Shown here in pieces: positions 12,637 to 22,677 of a DNA stretch of 64,000 nucleotides; the first letter of the stretch is position 1; each line of letters starts with the position of its first letter. The translations under genes were made by a program, and so were the position numbers. The stretch is taken from assembly GCA_029747585.1 (NCBI GenBank), contig JAPEVF010000122.1, positions 1-64,000 on the forward strand, given 5' to 3'. The notes below the pieces were generated by a model. That model worked only from the letters and a program-made list of their open reading frames with translations. It ran no database searches and had not been told where the DNA came from. This DNA is from Pleurotus djamor (taxonomy: Eukaryota; Basidiomycota; Agaricomycetes; Agaricales; Pleurotaceae).

Positions 12637-14271
12637 CGCTTTGAAAAGGGTTCACATTGGATATGAGTCATAAAGGTAGGCAACGATGAGATTCACTTTG
12701 TTTGGAATCCCCGCAGAGGTAGACCAAGAGGCTCAAGGACGTCCACGTCCGAAGGGGGGCGATGAGGGATGTACTGGTTGGTGCGCATTATGAACAGATA
12801 TGTTGAGCTGGTGAATGTCGTGGCCCGCGATGAGAAAAGCAGAGTTGGTGGTCTGGGGAAGAGGTGAGTGATCGAAGAACGGACATACGAGCCGTCTCTT
12901 ATATGAAACTCACATCGATGCTTGAGCTTGAAATCCAAACAGAGACCAACTGAGGTCAAAGCCAACGCACTGCTGGCATATTGGGGGGACCAAAAGGGGA
13001 GGAGGGGGAGAAGGACCAAGAACGGTCTGGAAGGAAGGAGATGGTGGTGGTACAAAAACAAGAGTGGGGGGAGGCAAGAGACGCTCATTTGCCCAAAATA
13101 ACCGCAGCACTGCCTGCCTTCACACGCTTTGATACTAGGAAACAGGAAAATATATATTCGAACGGCCAGAACGATCCGATACAAGAGCAGTACAAAGTAC
13201 AGTACGTGTGCTCCACGTAGGAAGTAAATACAGACCAGGGTGTATCCAGCTGCTCGATCTGGAATGCCATTACAATAGCGGTCGGCTGATGCTGGAAACA
13301 AATTGAATTAGGTGGTGCCCAAAACGGGGCCCAGTCCCTGAGATCAGAGCAGAGAACCCGCCGGTATCCAAACGCTTGAGAAAGTTGGGAATGGAGAAAC
13401 ATCGGTGCTACGGCGCAGTGACTGTGAAGTGGCTCCCAAGTCTGCTAACCTGTTGTACTGAACGCGGGCGGATACTGCGCGTGTAGCAGCTACGCAGAGG
13501 GAATTGCATTTGGGCAAATGGTTATTAGCCCACTTATAGTTATATCGACGGTAAAAACACATACCAGGTGAGAGAACGGCGACTTCCCAATGACCGGACG
13601 ATTACTTATCGTGAAGAACGCGATTCAAGACACAACAAGACACAAAACTTGACGGGCGACATTGCGATGAACGTGTGCAAGTTATGTATATGAAGCCTAA
13701 TTGAGGGGATGTGACAATACTCTCTGATTCCTCTCAAACAAGTGATTGAATGGAGTTTGTAGTGCCAAGTCGGAGTCCATGGCGAGGGACACCGTGCATC
13801 GTAAGATGAGAAGGGACGCGACTAGTGACTGTCCACGTCCGTGGCTAGTCTGGTAGGGCAATGTCGAGTCGACTGAGCATAGAGTCCTATGTGGTTTCTA
13901 GCCGCGGGATTGAGAGGAGCCGCTCCTGTGATCCTATAGGGAACCGGTAATGCTCAACATCGTTGTATCGATTGGCTGTGACGAGGGAGGCTCCCATCCA
14001 TCAGTCCAATGTGTCACATCAGCCGTGCGGAGGAACTTGATGAGCACTGGGCGCTCCGGTTCCATCGCCATCGGTGGTAAAGACTAAGCAAGAAGTAAGT
14101 GAGTTCACAAGGTCTGTCACATACCTGTGTTGCACGTATTCGTTGGTTCTCGTCGACCGGACGGTTTAAAAAATCTGGAAAGCTCCTGTTCAGTCACACG
14201 CCGTCGAATATGACTTACTTACATTGCATTAAACAACATACGGATAGATGCACTCATGAGGCCTACATGAG
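12637..14271. other. Intergenic / untranslated, no supported gene
   Basis: This 1.6 kb carries a purine-rich stretch at 12980-13080 that generates long overlapping open frames on both strands, including a 202-codon minus frame (12693-13301). None shows a motif, a signal peptide with consistent splicing, or resemblance to neighbours. It may hold a spliced 5' leader of the 11936-12636 gene. Confidence 0.35.
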
Positions 14272-14626
14272 TCAATGTGTTGGCGGATAGTTGTTGGCTT
14301 CGTCGATGAGCAATTTGCTGATATCTTTGGGGATACCTGGTCACTTCTGTCGAACGTTCCAGAGATCAGAGTACGTCGATAGATTACCTGACACAATCAA
14401 GCCGCATGGTAGAGCGTTGTCAAATGTAGCTATATTGCGGACACTTCGGTGAGAGATCAAAAGCTCATCAACATCCTCCGCTGAAACGACGCGCTGAACC
14501 TGTGGAAGGTAGCAAGGAGATACGTCTCATATATGACTTACTTTCGGCGATATGGAGCACAGGTACCGTCTCGAGATTAGGGTGTGGAAAGGTCAAGCCG
14601 AAGTTCGAAGTTCGAAGCGGAGAATG
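14272..14626 (-). pseudogene. Possible gene fragment, at least three exons, start not found
   Basis: Three minus-strand coding-looking blocks join at plausible introns: a block with FPHPNLETVPVLHIAE (to about 14545), one with EDVDELLISHRSVRNIATFD (about 14480-14385) and a last one with IPKDISKLLIDEANNYPPTH ending at a TGA at 14272-14274. The introns have GTAAGT/CAG and GTAATC/CCAG borders, and the reading phases agree. Upstream of the first block the frame meets a stop and no ATG is found. This may therefore be the 3' remnant of a gene or a gene with a missed first exon. I do not recognise the protein. Confidence 0.28.
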
Positions 14627-14762
14627 GCCCAAGAAAGGCCCAAATTTTGAGAGGGGCTCAAATCAGGGGCAGGAAGAGGCGGGGCGGGCGCGCGGTACAT
14701 CTCGCATCTATTCTGTTCACCTTGAGCTAGGAATCGACACCTACTGGGAGAGAATATCTCCT

Positions 14763-15501
14763 CTACATAACGCTACATGACGCTCGCCCATCGGCAGTGC
14801 TGACTTTCCGTACGTCTGTCACTTTCAACGTTTTTAGAGCATCCTGTCCGATGAACGCTGCCTGCCACAGCATACCATTTCCTCCCGTGCTCATTGCACC
14901 AACGTTTCCATGTGAGTAAGGTCCTTCCACGATTTTGTAAGTGTGAGCCGTGTTTGCATGGCAGCTCTTAACGAACTTTAAAGAGACTTTCAGTCTACAT
15001 CCTACCACGTAGAGGAGGACGAAGATACTTACCGCCAACCATGTGGAATCATCCTTTGTGAAGGACTTGGTGGAAAGGGAGCTGCTAGGTGTATATTGCA
15101 GCGTAATCAGATCGTATGTGTTCGATTTGAAACTTCGAGACTTTCCATAACATTCAGCTTCGGATAGTGACTAGTAGGGAGAGAGGTAGATAGAAGAGCT
15201 TAGGTTAGCGGTGGGGTAATCAGACTCTAGGACTTGAACGTACGTCGAATACATATAACCCTCCGGTGCCGTCGACTGTAAAGTCACCACTCCGATTGCC
15301 ATGGCCGGTGGGAGAGCTCCCTTTCTTGTAGTTATTGCTAGAGTAGTCGAGCTCGCCAGCTACGGCTGCGTGATAGAACGTATTTGGCTTTCCCAAGTGC
15401 GTTGGCACGGAATCTTTTGCCCGACGGGAGAGTGCCGAATTCGGGGTGACAAGGGCGGACACCAACCCAACAACGAGAAGAAGAGTATAGAGAGTCAGCA
15501 T
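14763..15501 (-). CDS. Secreted protein with ADP-ribosyltransferase-like sequence pattern
   Basis: A three-exon gene: 15244-15501, about 15039-15170 and 14763-14981, with in-phase GT..AG introns. Residues 1-18 (MLTLYTLLLVVGLVSALV) form a signal peptide, and an RR dipeptide follows a short propeptide-like stretch. The mature part has FYHAAVAGELDYSS, then a Gly-rich GGLYVFDSLSEAECYG, then DDSTWLAFVKSC, then TYKIVEGPYSHG and a final AALIGQ-like helix (AFIGQDALKTLKV). This order (YH-x-A/T..., F-G/T-GGLY-x-x-D..A..., W..FV......Y.IV.GP) matches the layout of DUF3990-like ART-fold proteins by eye. The family assignment is an inference. It could act outside the cell or be delivered to another organism; no substrate is known. 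Confidence 0.6.
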
Positions 15502-16436
15502 TTTGAGTCCGTGGTTATTGCAAAACTTGGAGCTCGAACAGTGGAAAGGTGAATGACGGCAGATACAAATGCTTATAGTGGCTCTTATACCTCCTAGAAG
15601 GTGAGGGTAACTAATAGCAAAGTGTCAGTGTCATGGTACCGCGACTACCTGACATAGATGACGACGTACTCAGTCCATTTGTCTATCGTGCTTGTAGTGG
15701 CTAGCAGCTCATATTAGTACCTCAAAGCTAACGTGAGTACGGCATGGCGTGTAGTATGCGTCGTTTATCTGTCCATTGTCTGTCAGACCACTGTCTCTGC
15801 TTGGATCCAGAGCTTTTGCTTGCGTGAAGAATAATGAAGCTAGAAACGTACGTCGTGTCACGGCCGAATGCTTTTATAAACGGAAGCAGAAAGCTCGGTT
15901 GACTATCGTTTTCTGGTTTGAGGCGAAGTCCATACTTACGCGTCGTTGTGGTTCCTCGCGGGCGACCTCTGACGTGACCCTTCCTCCATCGACCAGCCCA
16001 AATCGAAGAAAGAACAAAGAAGATAGGTCTGTGGCGAAGTTTCATAGATGCCGCAGTCAATACGTCTAAGTAAACCCCTCCCCAGACCAAAGTAGGTAGG
16101 AGTCAAGACTGGTTCACGCCGAGTCTCCTTCATCCGTCCGAATATAGACTTGGCGCCTATGAAGGTTTGCACGTACGCGATCTAGGTCCTAGGAGCCTGT
16201 CTATTATGATTTATCGGCGAGAATTTGCTGTATGTAAGTAACCGAGCACGATACGCATTCTCAGCTTTACTCAAGCAGAAGTCGCGAATATCAGAGAAAG
16301 TGGTCTGGTGGCAGACCGACGACACTAAAGGCTGTGGTCAGAGTCCAGACTATTGGTACCCTCCAAAAATTATAGTACTGAGATTCATGATTGCGACAGG
16401 CGTTGCGAGATAGGAACATGGATGTAACAAGAATGA
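15502..16436. other. Intergenic, no supported gene
   Basis: Holds the likely promoter of the secreted ART-like gene just above 15501. A minus frame at 15728-16090 contains a Met near 16052 followed by a short hydrophobic stretch (FFVLSSIWAG) and then a basic region. It could be a small secreted protein exon, but no splice partner or similarity supports it. Confidence 0.3.
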
Positions 16437-17107
16437 CTACCACTTCACCGGCTTCCAGAGGCATCGCTTACGGTCCACATACCACATAGGCCGCCGTGTT
16501 GCTTCGCCGTACAAAAGGTTGCTTATCTTCTCCAGCTGGTCATCAGTCGGGTACTCAGGAAGGTCCCAAGTGTCTCCCAACGTCAAAATCTGAGCCACCT
16601 TACCATCCTCCCATCCAGACTCGTACTCAAACCTCACGTTACATTCGCCCTCAAGGATTTCCGATATGGTTTCACATATCATCAGTTCGGCGACAATTTC
16701 GCGGTGTTAAGCAATGCAGCTTTCTTCGGACCCTCCGTTTAGGTAGTCTTCTACAGAACCTATCTTCCTATTGCCTTCTCCGCGCTTTTCGGATGCTTCG
16801 ATGGCTTGTTGAGGTGAGTAGGCATAGCCGTAGAGCCAGCGCGGTGGCAGGTAGGGAATATCTCGACGAAGGGTAGCATTTTCGGGGTACCCAGGGAGAG
16901 GAGGAACTAGAGAAGCCAGTCTGACGCATTCGCGCTAGACGTGTTGGTTAAGCACTGGGCCAGCGAGACAGCGAGTCGGAGTGGCTAAGAACTGACCTGG
17001 TACTTTGGTTGGAGACGAGGATCATCCGCAGATTCGGGGGCGGTCGTGAGTACGTTGAGTGCAGTAAGTTGCTTTCTCGTGTAGGAGACATTAGGGGACT
17101 CCGACAT
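16437..17107 (-). pseudogene. W/R-rich small-protein family, copy A, with in-frame stop
   Basis: This copy has the same two-exon plan as the intact copies B (19692-20343) and C (21209-21875). Exon 1 is MSESPNVSYTRKQLTAL...; exon 2 contains YPENATLRRDIPYLPPRWLY and ends with TRRPMWYVDRKRCLWKPVKW. A TAA codon at 16707-16709, read in the same frame as the flanking homologous sequence, interrupts it after ...EESCIA, where copy C reads through. It is not next to a homopolymer, so it is less likely to be a base-calling artefact than other breaks in this window. Product unknown; see copy B for family features. Confidence 0.72.
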
Positions 17108-17601
17108 TATGGAAATTGGGAAGTGAACTTGGCCGGCGCTAGAACGACATGAAGACCATCGGGCGGAGGGCACCCCATCGACGGGGATTGAATTTCTCCA
17201 GAGCGCTCCAGAGCGCAACTGCTAACACGTGCATTGGTCACGTCCGCACGTACTCGAATGTACGACGTTGAACGCTGCGTAGGAAATTGTATTGTTGATG
17301 TGGAGTACAATGGCTAAAATTGTCTCGCCGTTTGCTGAGATCGATGCCCGACTACTTTTTGGTTTTTACATTTTTAGGAAAATGGCCGCCGACAGGAGGT
17401 TCTAGGAGTGATTGTCATTTGGGGGATTATATCGTAATTCACCGAGTTTTGAGCTTCCGCATTCTCTTTGAAAAGGCTGAGTGCGCCGATAGTGCTTAAA
17501 ATGAAGTGCTTCGGAGCAGAAAGTGATCTTGCCTTTGTCCCGGTGAATGCACTGAACATCAGGAGCCAGGGGCTACAGGTTACGCGCTGCGGTCACGCTT
17601 A

Positions 17602-17626
17602 CAGTGGCGTCCAAAAGTATCGCACG
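17602..17626 (+). repeat. Left terminal inverted repeat of Tc1-type element
   Basis: 25 bp identical to the reverse complement of 19179-19203. It begins CAGTGGCGTCCAAAAG and is preceded by TA. Confidence 0.95.
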
Positions 17627-17789
17627 GTCACACATCCCCTAACTATTTGTCCCTCAGTCGCGCAACTGAACGAAAATCCACGGATAAAGGTTATTGAGAG
17701 GTAGACATAGATGTATAACAACAATTTAAGACCAAATAGATATTCTCCAAGTCCGAAAAAAAATGACAAGTACACAGAAAGTGAAAATG

Positions 17790-17811
17790 GGGGTGTGCAG
17801 TTCTTTTGGAC
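17790..17811. repeat. Left inner repeat of Tc1-type element
   Basis: 22 bp matching the reverse complement of 18994-19015 at 20 of 22 positions. It shares the GTCCAAAAG core of the terminal repeat but faces the opposite way from the terminal repeat at the same end. It may be a second transposase-binding site. Confidence 0.75.
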
Positions 17812-17877
17812 ACCCCTGTCAGTCTACCAATGATCAGCGCACAGTAAATTAATGAAAGCAAATGAACTCACGCGGTT

Positions 17878-18904
17878 CTAATACTTTGTACTTCCACCCT
17901 TTGCCTTCAGAAGCGCAGTGACGCGACGAGGCATACTCTCATACAACTTCTCCAGGGCGGCCATGGGAAAGTTGTTCCATTCCTCCTGGAGCGCCTCCCA
18001 AAGCTGGTCCTTGTTGGTAGGCAACGGGTTACGCGCGCGGACCAAAGCGTCCACCTGGTCCCACACATGCTCTATAATACTCATATCCGGACTAGAAGGC
18101 GGCCAGGACAGCCGCTTTAANTTTTTTCGCGGTAAACCACGCCTCGGTTACTTTGCACCGGTGCTTCGGGTCGTTGTCCTGTTGGAAGATGAAGGGGTCC
18201 TTCCCCGTGCGCTTCAATTTCAAGTCCCGCAGAGACCCCAGCATCGATTTCTGCAAGATCTCGACGTAGTCAGGGCCGCACATAATTCCTTCAATCCGAT
18301 GAAGCCGTCCCATGCCCTTCGAGGTAATCATACCCCATACCATGAGGCTCCCTGCGCCATGCTTGATAGTTTTCTTGATATAGCGGTCATCTAGTGCTTG
18401 ACCAGGTGTAAACCACGCATACTGACGGCCGTCCGACTTGAATAGCAAGAATTTTGACTCGTCGGAAAATCCCACCCGCTTCCAGTCCTCCACACTCCAC
18501 CCACAATGTGCACGGGCCCAGTTAAGCCGCTTCTTCTTATTGGTTGGTGAAATGTAGGGTTTCGATCGCCGAACACGACAGACCAGGCCCTTTTCCTTCA
18601 GGGCACGTGCCACGGTCTGGCGCGACACATCTGGGAAGACCCTCTTCGCGACCTCGGTGGCATTATGACACTCGGTTCGTGCAAGCAGGATGGCTGCCCG
18701 TCGAGCGTCTCGGACATCCAACTTGCGAGGACGTCCGGACTTTGGATTTATATGGTATGCATCACCGGATTTTTCGAACCGTTGATGAACGCGAGCGACC
18801 GTAGTACGATGGATGCCGATCTTCTCAGCAATCTGGACATTGCTCATGCCGAGAGACTTGTAGTCAGCGATGCGGGCAACTTTGGTGGGGGAAGTGTAGA
18901 CCAT
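17878..18904 (-). CDS. Tc1-type transposase (DD34E), frame interrupted only at an N
   Basis: Cuts and rejoins the element at TA sites. The N-terminal 120 residues hold paired helix-turn-helix DNA-binding regions (SNVQIAEKIGIHRTTVARVH and DVSRQTVARALKEKG), with a basic GRPRK motif between them. The catalytic domain shows the first Asp in VGFSDESKF, the second in FQQDNDPKH, and a SPDMSIIEHVW block whose Glu lies 34 residues after the second Asp. A single N at 18121 next to an A-run (minus strand) shifts the frame; ignoring it makes one continuous protein of about 340 residues, so I treat it as an ambiguous base and not a mutation. The stop is at 17878. Probably functional or recently so. Confidence 0.88.
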
Positions 18905-18993
18905 AGGTATGAGACTTCGTGTGCTGTGTTGGCTTAGTCCCCCTTGCCCTCTCCCTTCATATATACCTCAAAAACTGGGTTCCATGCAAGTTT

Positions 18994-19015
18994 GTCCAAA
19001 AGTAATGCACACCCC
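18994..19015. repeat. Right inner repeat of Tc1-type element
   Basis: Partner of 17790-17811 (20 of 22 positions). It lies upstream of the transposase start and contains GTCCAAAAGTAATGC. Confidence 0.75.
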
Positions 19016-19178
19016 GAAACGAGGTAAAGCCTATATTTCACAGCTGTACTTCAATTTACAGTGTTTTAACAAAGCTTATATTTATGGTCTAGGGTGGCCC
19101 CGTGGACTACAACACTTGTTTCGATACAATCGACGATGATACGCTCCTAACTGAGGCCCTATGAGTGCACGTGGGTGG

Positions 19179-19203
19179 CGTGCGATACTTTTGGACGCCA
19201 CTG
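19179..19203 (-). repeat. Right terminal inverted repeat of Tc1-type element
   Basis: 25 bp, perfect inverted match of 17602-17626, followed by TA at 19204-19205. Confidence 0.95.
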
Positions 19204-19691
19204 TAAGTCAGGCTTTCAGGCTTACTCCTTTTCCATGAGAAGAATAAGTCAGCAATGTTACTGACTGTCCCAAGGTTCTCTCAGAGACTGTGCAATGCAA
19301 GGGCAATGCGCGTAGGCCAGCGAAGCAATTCGCGTGCGTTAGCATTTACCCCGGCAAACAAATCTAACTACATTTCTTGTTTAAGACTTGTTTAAGACAG
19401 AACCGCTTCTCAGATGTTCTCTGTCGATACCCTGTACAGCTGACTTGACATGCTGCTAACGACGAGCACCCTGCCGGGAGAGTGCCCACTGACGGTCATA
19501 AATCCACGTGGTGGCACATTTTGCTCTGGAGCGCTACAGAGCGGGCGCTCCCCGTGGATCCGGACTTCTGATCGGGCGTGACGCGTGAAGCTGCGGGGTA
19601 AGAACACGTCACGTGGCTTTCTGTAACGCGGACACGTGACAACGTCCAAGCCTGGGATCTCTCACTGTCAGTCTTAGCTTCAGCTTCCACC

Positions 19692-20343
19692 ATGACGAGC
19701 CACCCTCAAATCTTGTGCTCGAGAGAACAGCAACTTGCTCTCAAGGTACTCGCAACTGTCCCCGAAACCGAGGACGCGCTTTATCTCCTACCTGTCTACC
19801 GGGTGAGTCAATTGCATCCCTTGCTCTCAGTGTCTAACCAATACCTTTTAGCACGAATGCATCAGACTCGCTTCACTTTTACCCCCTTTCCCTAAATTTC
19901 CTGCAAACGCGACTCTTCGTCGTGACGTCCCATACCTGCCACCTCGCTGGATCTATGGCTATGTCTACTCCCCCCAACAAGCCATCGAGGCAGCCGAAAC
20001 ACGAGGAGACGGAAATAGGAAGTTAGCTTCCATAGAAGTATACCGAAACTTAGGATGTCCAGAAGACTCCGTCATCGAGTACCGTGAAATTGTCGCTGAA
20101 TCCATGATGCGCGATGCCATCCTAGAAATCATTGGGCCCGACTACGCCGTGACGTTCGAGGCTGGATGGGAGAACGGGGAGGAGGTTCAGTTATTGGCGT
20201 TGGGAGACACTTGGGAACTTCCCATGCGCCCAACTGATGACCAGTTGGATGAGATCGGCCGCCTTATGTTTGGCGACGCGACACGGCGGCCAATGTGGTA
20301 CGTGGACCGCAAGCGATGTCTTTGGAAGCCGTACGAATGGTAG
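19692..20343 (+). CDS. W/R-rich small-protein family, copy B (intact, 200 aa)
   Basis: Two exons: 19692-19802 (111 nt) and 19852-20343, joined by a GTGAGT..TTTTAG intron. Conserved blocks shared with copies A and C are LPPRWIYGYVYSPQQAIEAAE in the middle, LALGDTWELP, PTDDQLDEIGRLMFGDA and the C-terminal TRRPMWYVDRKRCLWKPYEW. There is no signal peptide or membrane segment, and no domain that I know. Loss of some copies alongside strong conservation of the C-terminal block in others suggests selection on the protein. All copies lie within 6 kb, in mixed orientation. Function unknown. Confidence 0.75.
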
Positions 20344-20811
20344 TTTGCAACGCGTATCGCAATCATAAATCTTCCCCGCTATTCCCCCAACTCCCCGCCG
20401 TCCCGCCATATGTGTACTTATAGGCACCATGTCATCCTAGGTATTGTGACCTTAACAAGGGGACTTGACGGTATTCAGTGGACATATTCATCGCGTTCAA
20501 GACATTGAGGCATCTGCTTGGCTCATCTCGACCGCGTCGCAACGCTCCTTCGTTTCTCTTTGAACTTGATGAACACCTTTGGCCAGTGACCCACTCCCCA
20601 GTAGGTGTTTGAGGGACAGTGCGTACTTAAGTGGTCCGTAAGCATCTGTCGCGCCGCCTTTGGTGCGTTGTCGCGTTTTCCTGATTCATGTCCGCGGACC
20701 TCTTCTTGTCCTTGATCCAACTCTCTGCAGTCGTCCAAACGCAAAACAGACAACAATTCCACAAGGCAGACGTCGCGGTATGAAGGGTACCCATAACCTA
20801 CTCACAAAATA

Positions 20812-20990
20812 TGTGAATGATCCTCATCTTCTCACCAGATACCCAAAAAATGCCACCCTCCGTCGCCATCTTCCCTACCCTTTCCGCGGTGGCTCCACGG
20901 CTATGTTTGCTCACCTCAACGCGCAATTGAAGCATGCAAAAGTGACGAGAAGGAAAGCGGAACCTAGGCTCGATGGAAGACAGGAAAACG
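20812..20990 (+). pseudogene. W/R-rich small-protein family, decayed fragment E
   Basis: The plus strand reads NDPHLLTRYPKNATLRRHLP, which joins the end of exon 1 of the family (DDPHLL) directly to the middle of exon 2 (YPKNATLRR), so the intron and about 19 codons are missing. Just after this the frame shifts; a different frame shows PRWLHGYVCSPQRAIEAC, and the C-terminal W-rich block is absent. It is a truncated, frameshifted copy. Confidence 0.7.
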
Positions 20991-21208
20991 CGACGGCGCA
21001 TCTCAGGCGGCGTGACAAGACNAAAACGTCCACGGATATCGTTAACGTGGCGTAAAGCACGATAACCACGCCTTGTCAGGGTTACAATACCTAGGATGAC
21101 ATGACGCCTAGAATTACACGGAAATGACAACAACGAGCGTAGTATTGGGGAAGATTCATCATTGCGACACGCGTTGCGAAATGAGAACATGGGTGCACCA
21201 AAGACCAA

Positions 21209-21875
21209 CTACCACTTTACTGGCTTCCAGAGGCATCGCTGGCGGTCCACATACCACATTGGCCGACGTGTTGCCTCGCCGAACAGGAGGTTGCTTATCT
21301 TCTCCATCTGGTCATCAGTCGGGCACCCAGGAAGGTCCCAAGTGTCTCCCAGCGCCAACACCTGAACCACCTTCCCGTCCTCCCATCCAGACTCGTACTC
21401 AAACCTCACGTCATAGTCGCCCTCAAGGATCTCCCAGACGGATTTCCGTATTCTCCATTCCGCAGCGATTTCACGGAGTTCGGCGGTGCAGCTTTCGTCG
21501 TCGGATTCTTCACTTAGGCGGTCCTCTACGGAACCTGTCTTCCTACGGCCTTCTCTTCGCTTTTTGCATGCTTCAATGGCTTGTTGAGGTGAGTAGACAT
21601 AGCCGTAGAGCCACCGCGGAGGTAGGTATGGAACATCGCGACGGAGGGTTGCATTTTTGGGGTATCCGGTGAGAGGAGGAACCAGAGAAGCAAGTCTGAT
21701 GCATTCGTGCTAGACGCGTCGGTTAAGCATTGGGACAGCGAGGACGGAGAGGCTGTGGACTTACCTGGAATTGTGGTAGGAGATGAGGATCATCCGCAGA
21801 TTTGGGGGCGGTTGTGAGTATCTTAAGAGCGAGAACTTGTTCTTTGTTGTATGAGACACTGGCAGGTTCCGACAT
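21209..21875 (-). CDS. W/R-rich small-protein family, copy C (intact, 203 aa)
   Basis: Exon 1 is 21765-21875 (111 nt, the same length as in copy B) and starts MSEPASVSYNKEQVLALK. Exon 2 is 21209-21709 and carries LPPRWLYGYVYSPQQAIEAC, ALGDTWDLP, PTDDQMEKISNLLFGEA and TRRPMWYVDRQRCLWKPVKW before the stop. At the site where copy A has a stop, this copy reads ESCTAELREIAAE. It is closer to copy A than to copy B. Function unknown. Confidence 0.75.
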
Positions 21876-22037
21876 GATTCTGCAAGACGCGTCAAATCTA
21901 AATGTGGAGTCATTTTTAGGTTATGATCGAGTTGAAACTTGAATCTGGCTCAAACGCGATTCTGACAGGGGCGACCTGACTTGGGAATGCAGCAGGCTTG
22001 GACATTGCACATACCAACATCTCATTGCGACCACGAT

Positions 22038-22541
22038 GTCAAATGATCAAGATTTCAACGCTCAGGACATGACTCTTGTGCTTTCGCGCGCAAGACCAGT
22101 GACTTGCTCTCAAACTACTTTCTACACCCCCCGACATACTTGAGTTTTAAATACAGATTCAGGATATTGTGCGGGTGACTCACTCACTGCACGTAGGACC
22201 AGTACATCAAGTTCGTTTCTTCCATGCCTCCTTTGTCAGGATACCCCAAACGATCTATTCCTCGCCGCAAAGTAGACTACATCCCACCGCGCTGGGTCTA
22301 CGGCTTTGTCTGCTCAGCTGTCCAATCCCTGGAAGCCATCGACCTCCGTGGGGCAGAAAACGGAAAGACTATCCATGTTGTCCCTCAACCGAGCCATAGG
22401 AAGGGCAAACGCTCCCTAAAGCTAATCGTTAGCCGGTTCTGTTGTGGATTGCTGTGCATTGTCAGTCGTATTTTGGAGGCGACGAGGGTCTCACGAAAGT
22501 CATATCCACAAGCGTTCCATCCATCTGAATCTGCGGCATAG
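22038..22541 (+). pseudogene. W/R-rich small-protein family, partial divergent copy D
   Basis: A block with SGYPKRSIPRRKVDYIPPRWVYG (near 22235-22310) matches the YPKNATLRRDVPYLPPRWLYG block of copies B and C, and an upstream LALKLLSTPPD-like stretch near 22105 matches exon 1. The conserved LGDTW and TRRPMWYVDRK blocks are missing, and the frame runs on into unrelated sequence to a stop at 22541. It is probably a truncated relic; it could also be a shorter divergent gene. Confidence 0.55.
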
Positions 22542-22677
22542 TATCTACTATAACAACGTCGTGAAATTCAGTATGTCTACGATACAGCTTTCTTCGTGAT
22601 CAATCCAGAGCTCCATTTCCATTGCAATAGTCGACGTTTCCTTGAGCAGGATTTCCAGCCCACTATTCTCACAAAAG

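Larger units (their letters stand above)
17602..19203 (-). mobile_element. Tc1-type (Tc1/mariner superfamily) DNA transposon, 1602 bp
   Basis: The element is bounded by 25-bp perfect terminal inverted repeats (17602-17626 and 19179-19203, outer end CAGTGGCGTCC) and flanked on both sides by TA (17600-17601 and 19204-19205), the target duplication of this superfamily. It carries one transposase gene on the minus strand (17878-18904). A second, opposite-facing pair of related 22-bp repeats lies about 190 bp inside each end. The terminal repeats are identical, which suggests recent insertion. It sits between copies A and B of the small W/R-rich protein family. Confidence 0.93.

Noticed and set aside
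12693..13301. 202-codon minus-strand open frame with hydrophobic stretches
   Set aside because: Caused by purine/pyrimidine-rich sequence; overlapping frames of equal quality exist and no splice pattern or similarity supports it.
17602..17811. Left end of the transposon read as a separate miniature element between outer and inner repeats
   Set aside because: The inner repeat is not followed by TA, and the same arrangement exists at the right end, so both belong to one element.
17878..18121. Transposase called as a pseudogene because of the frame change at 18121
   Set aside because: The change is caused by an N beside an A-run; on both sides the sequence follows the DD34E pattern.
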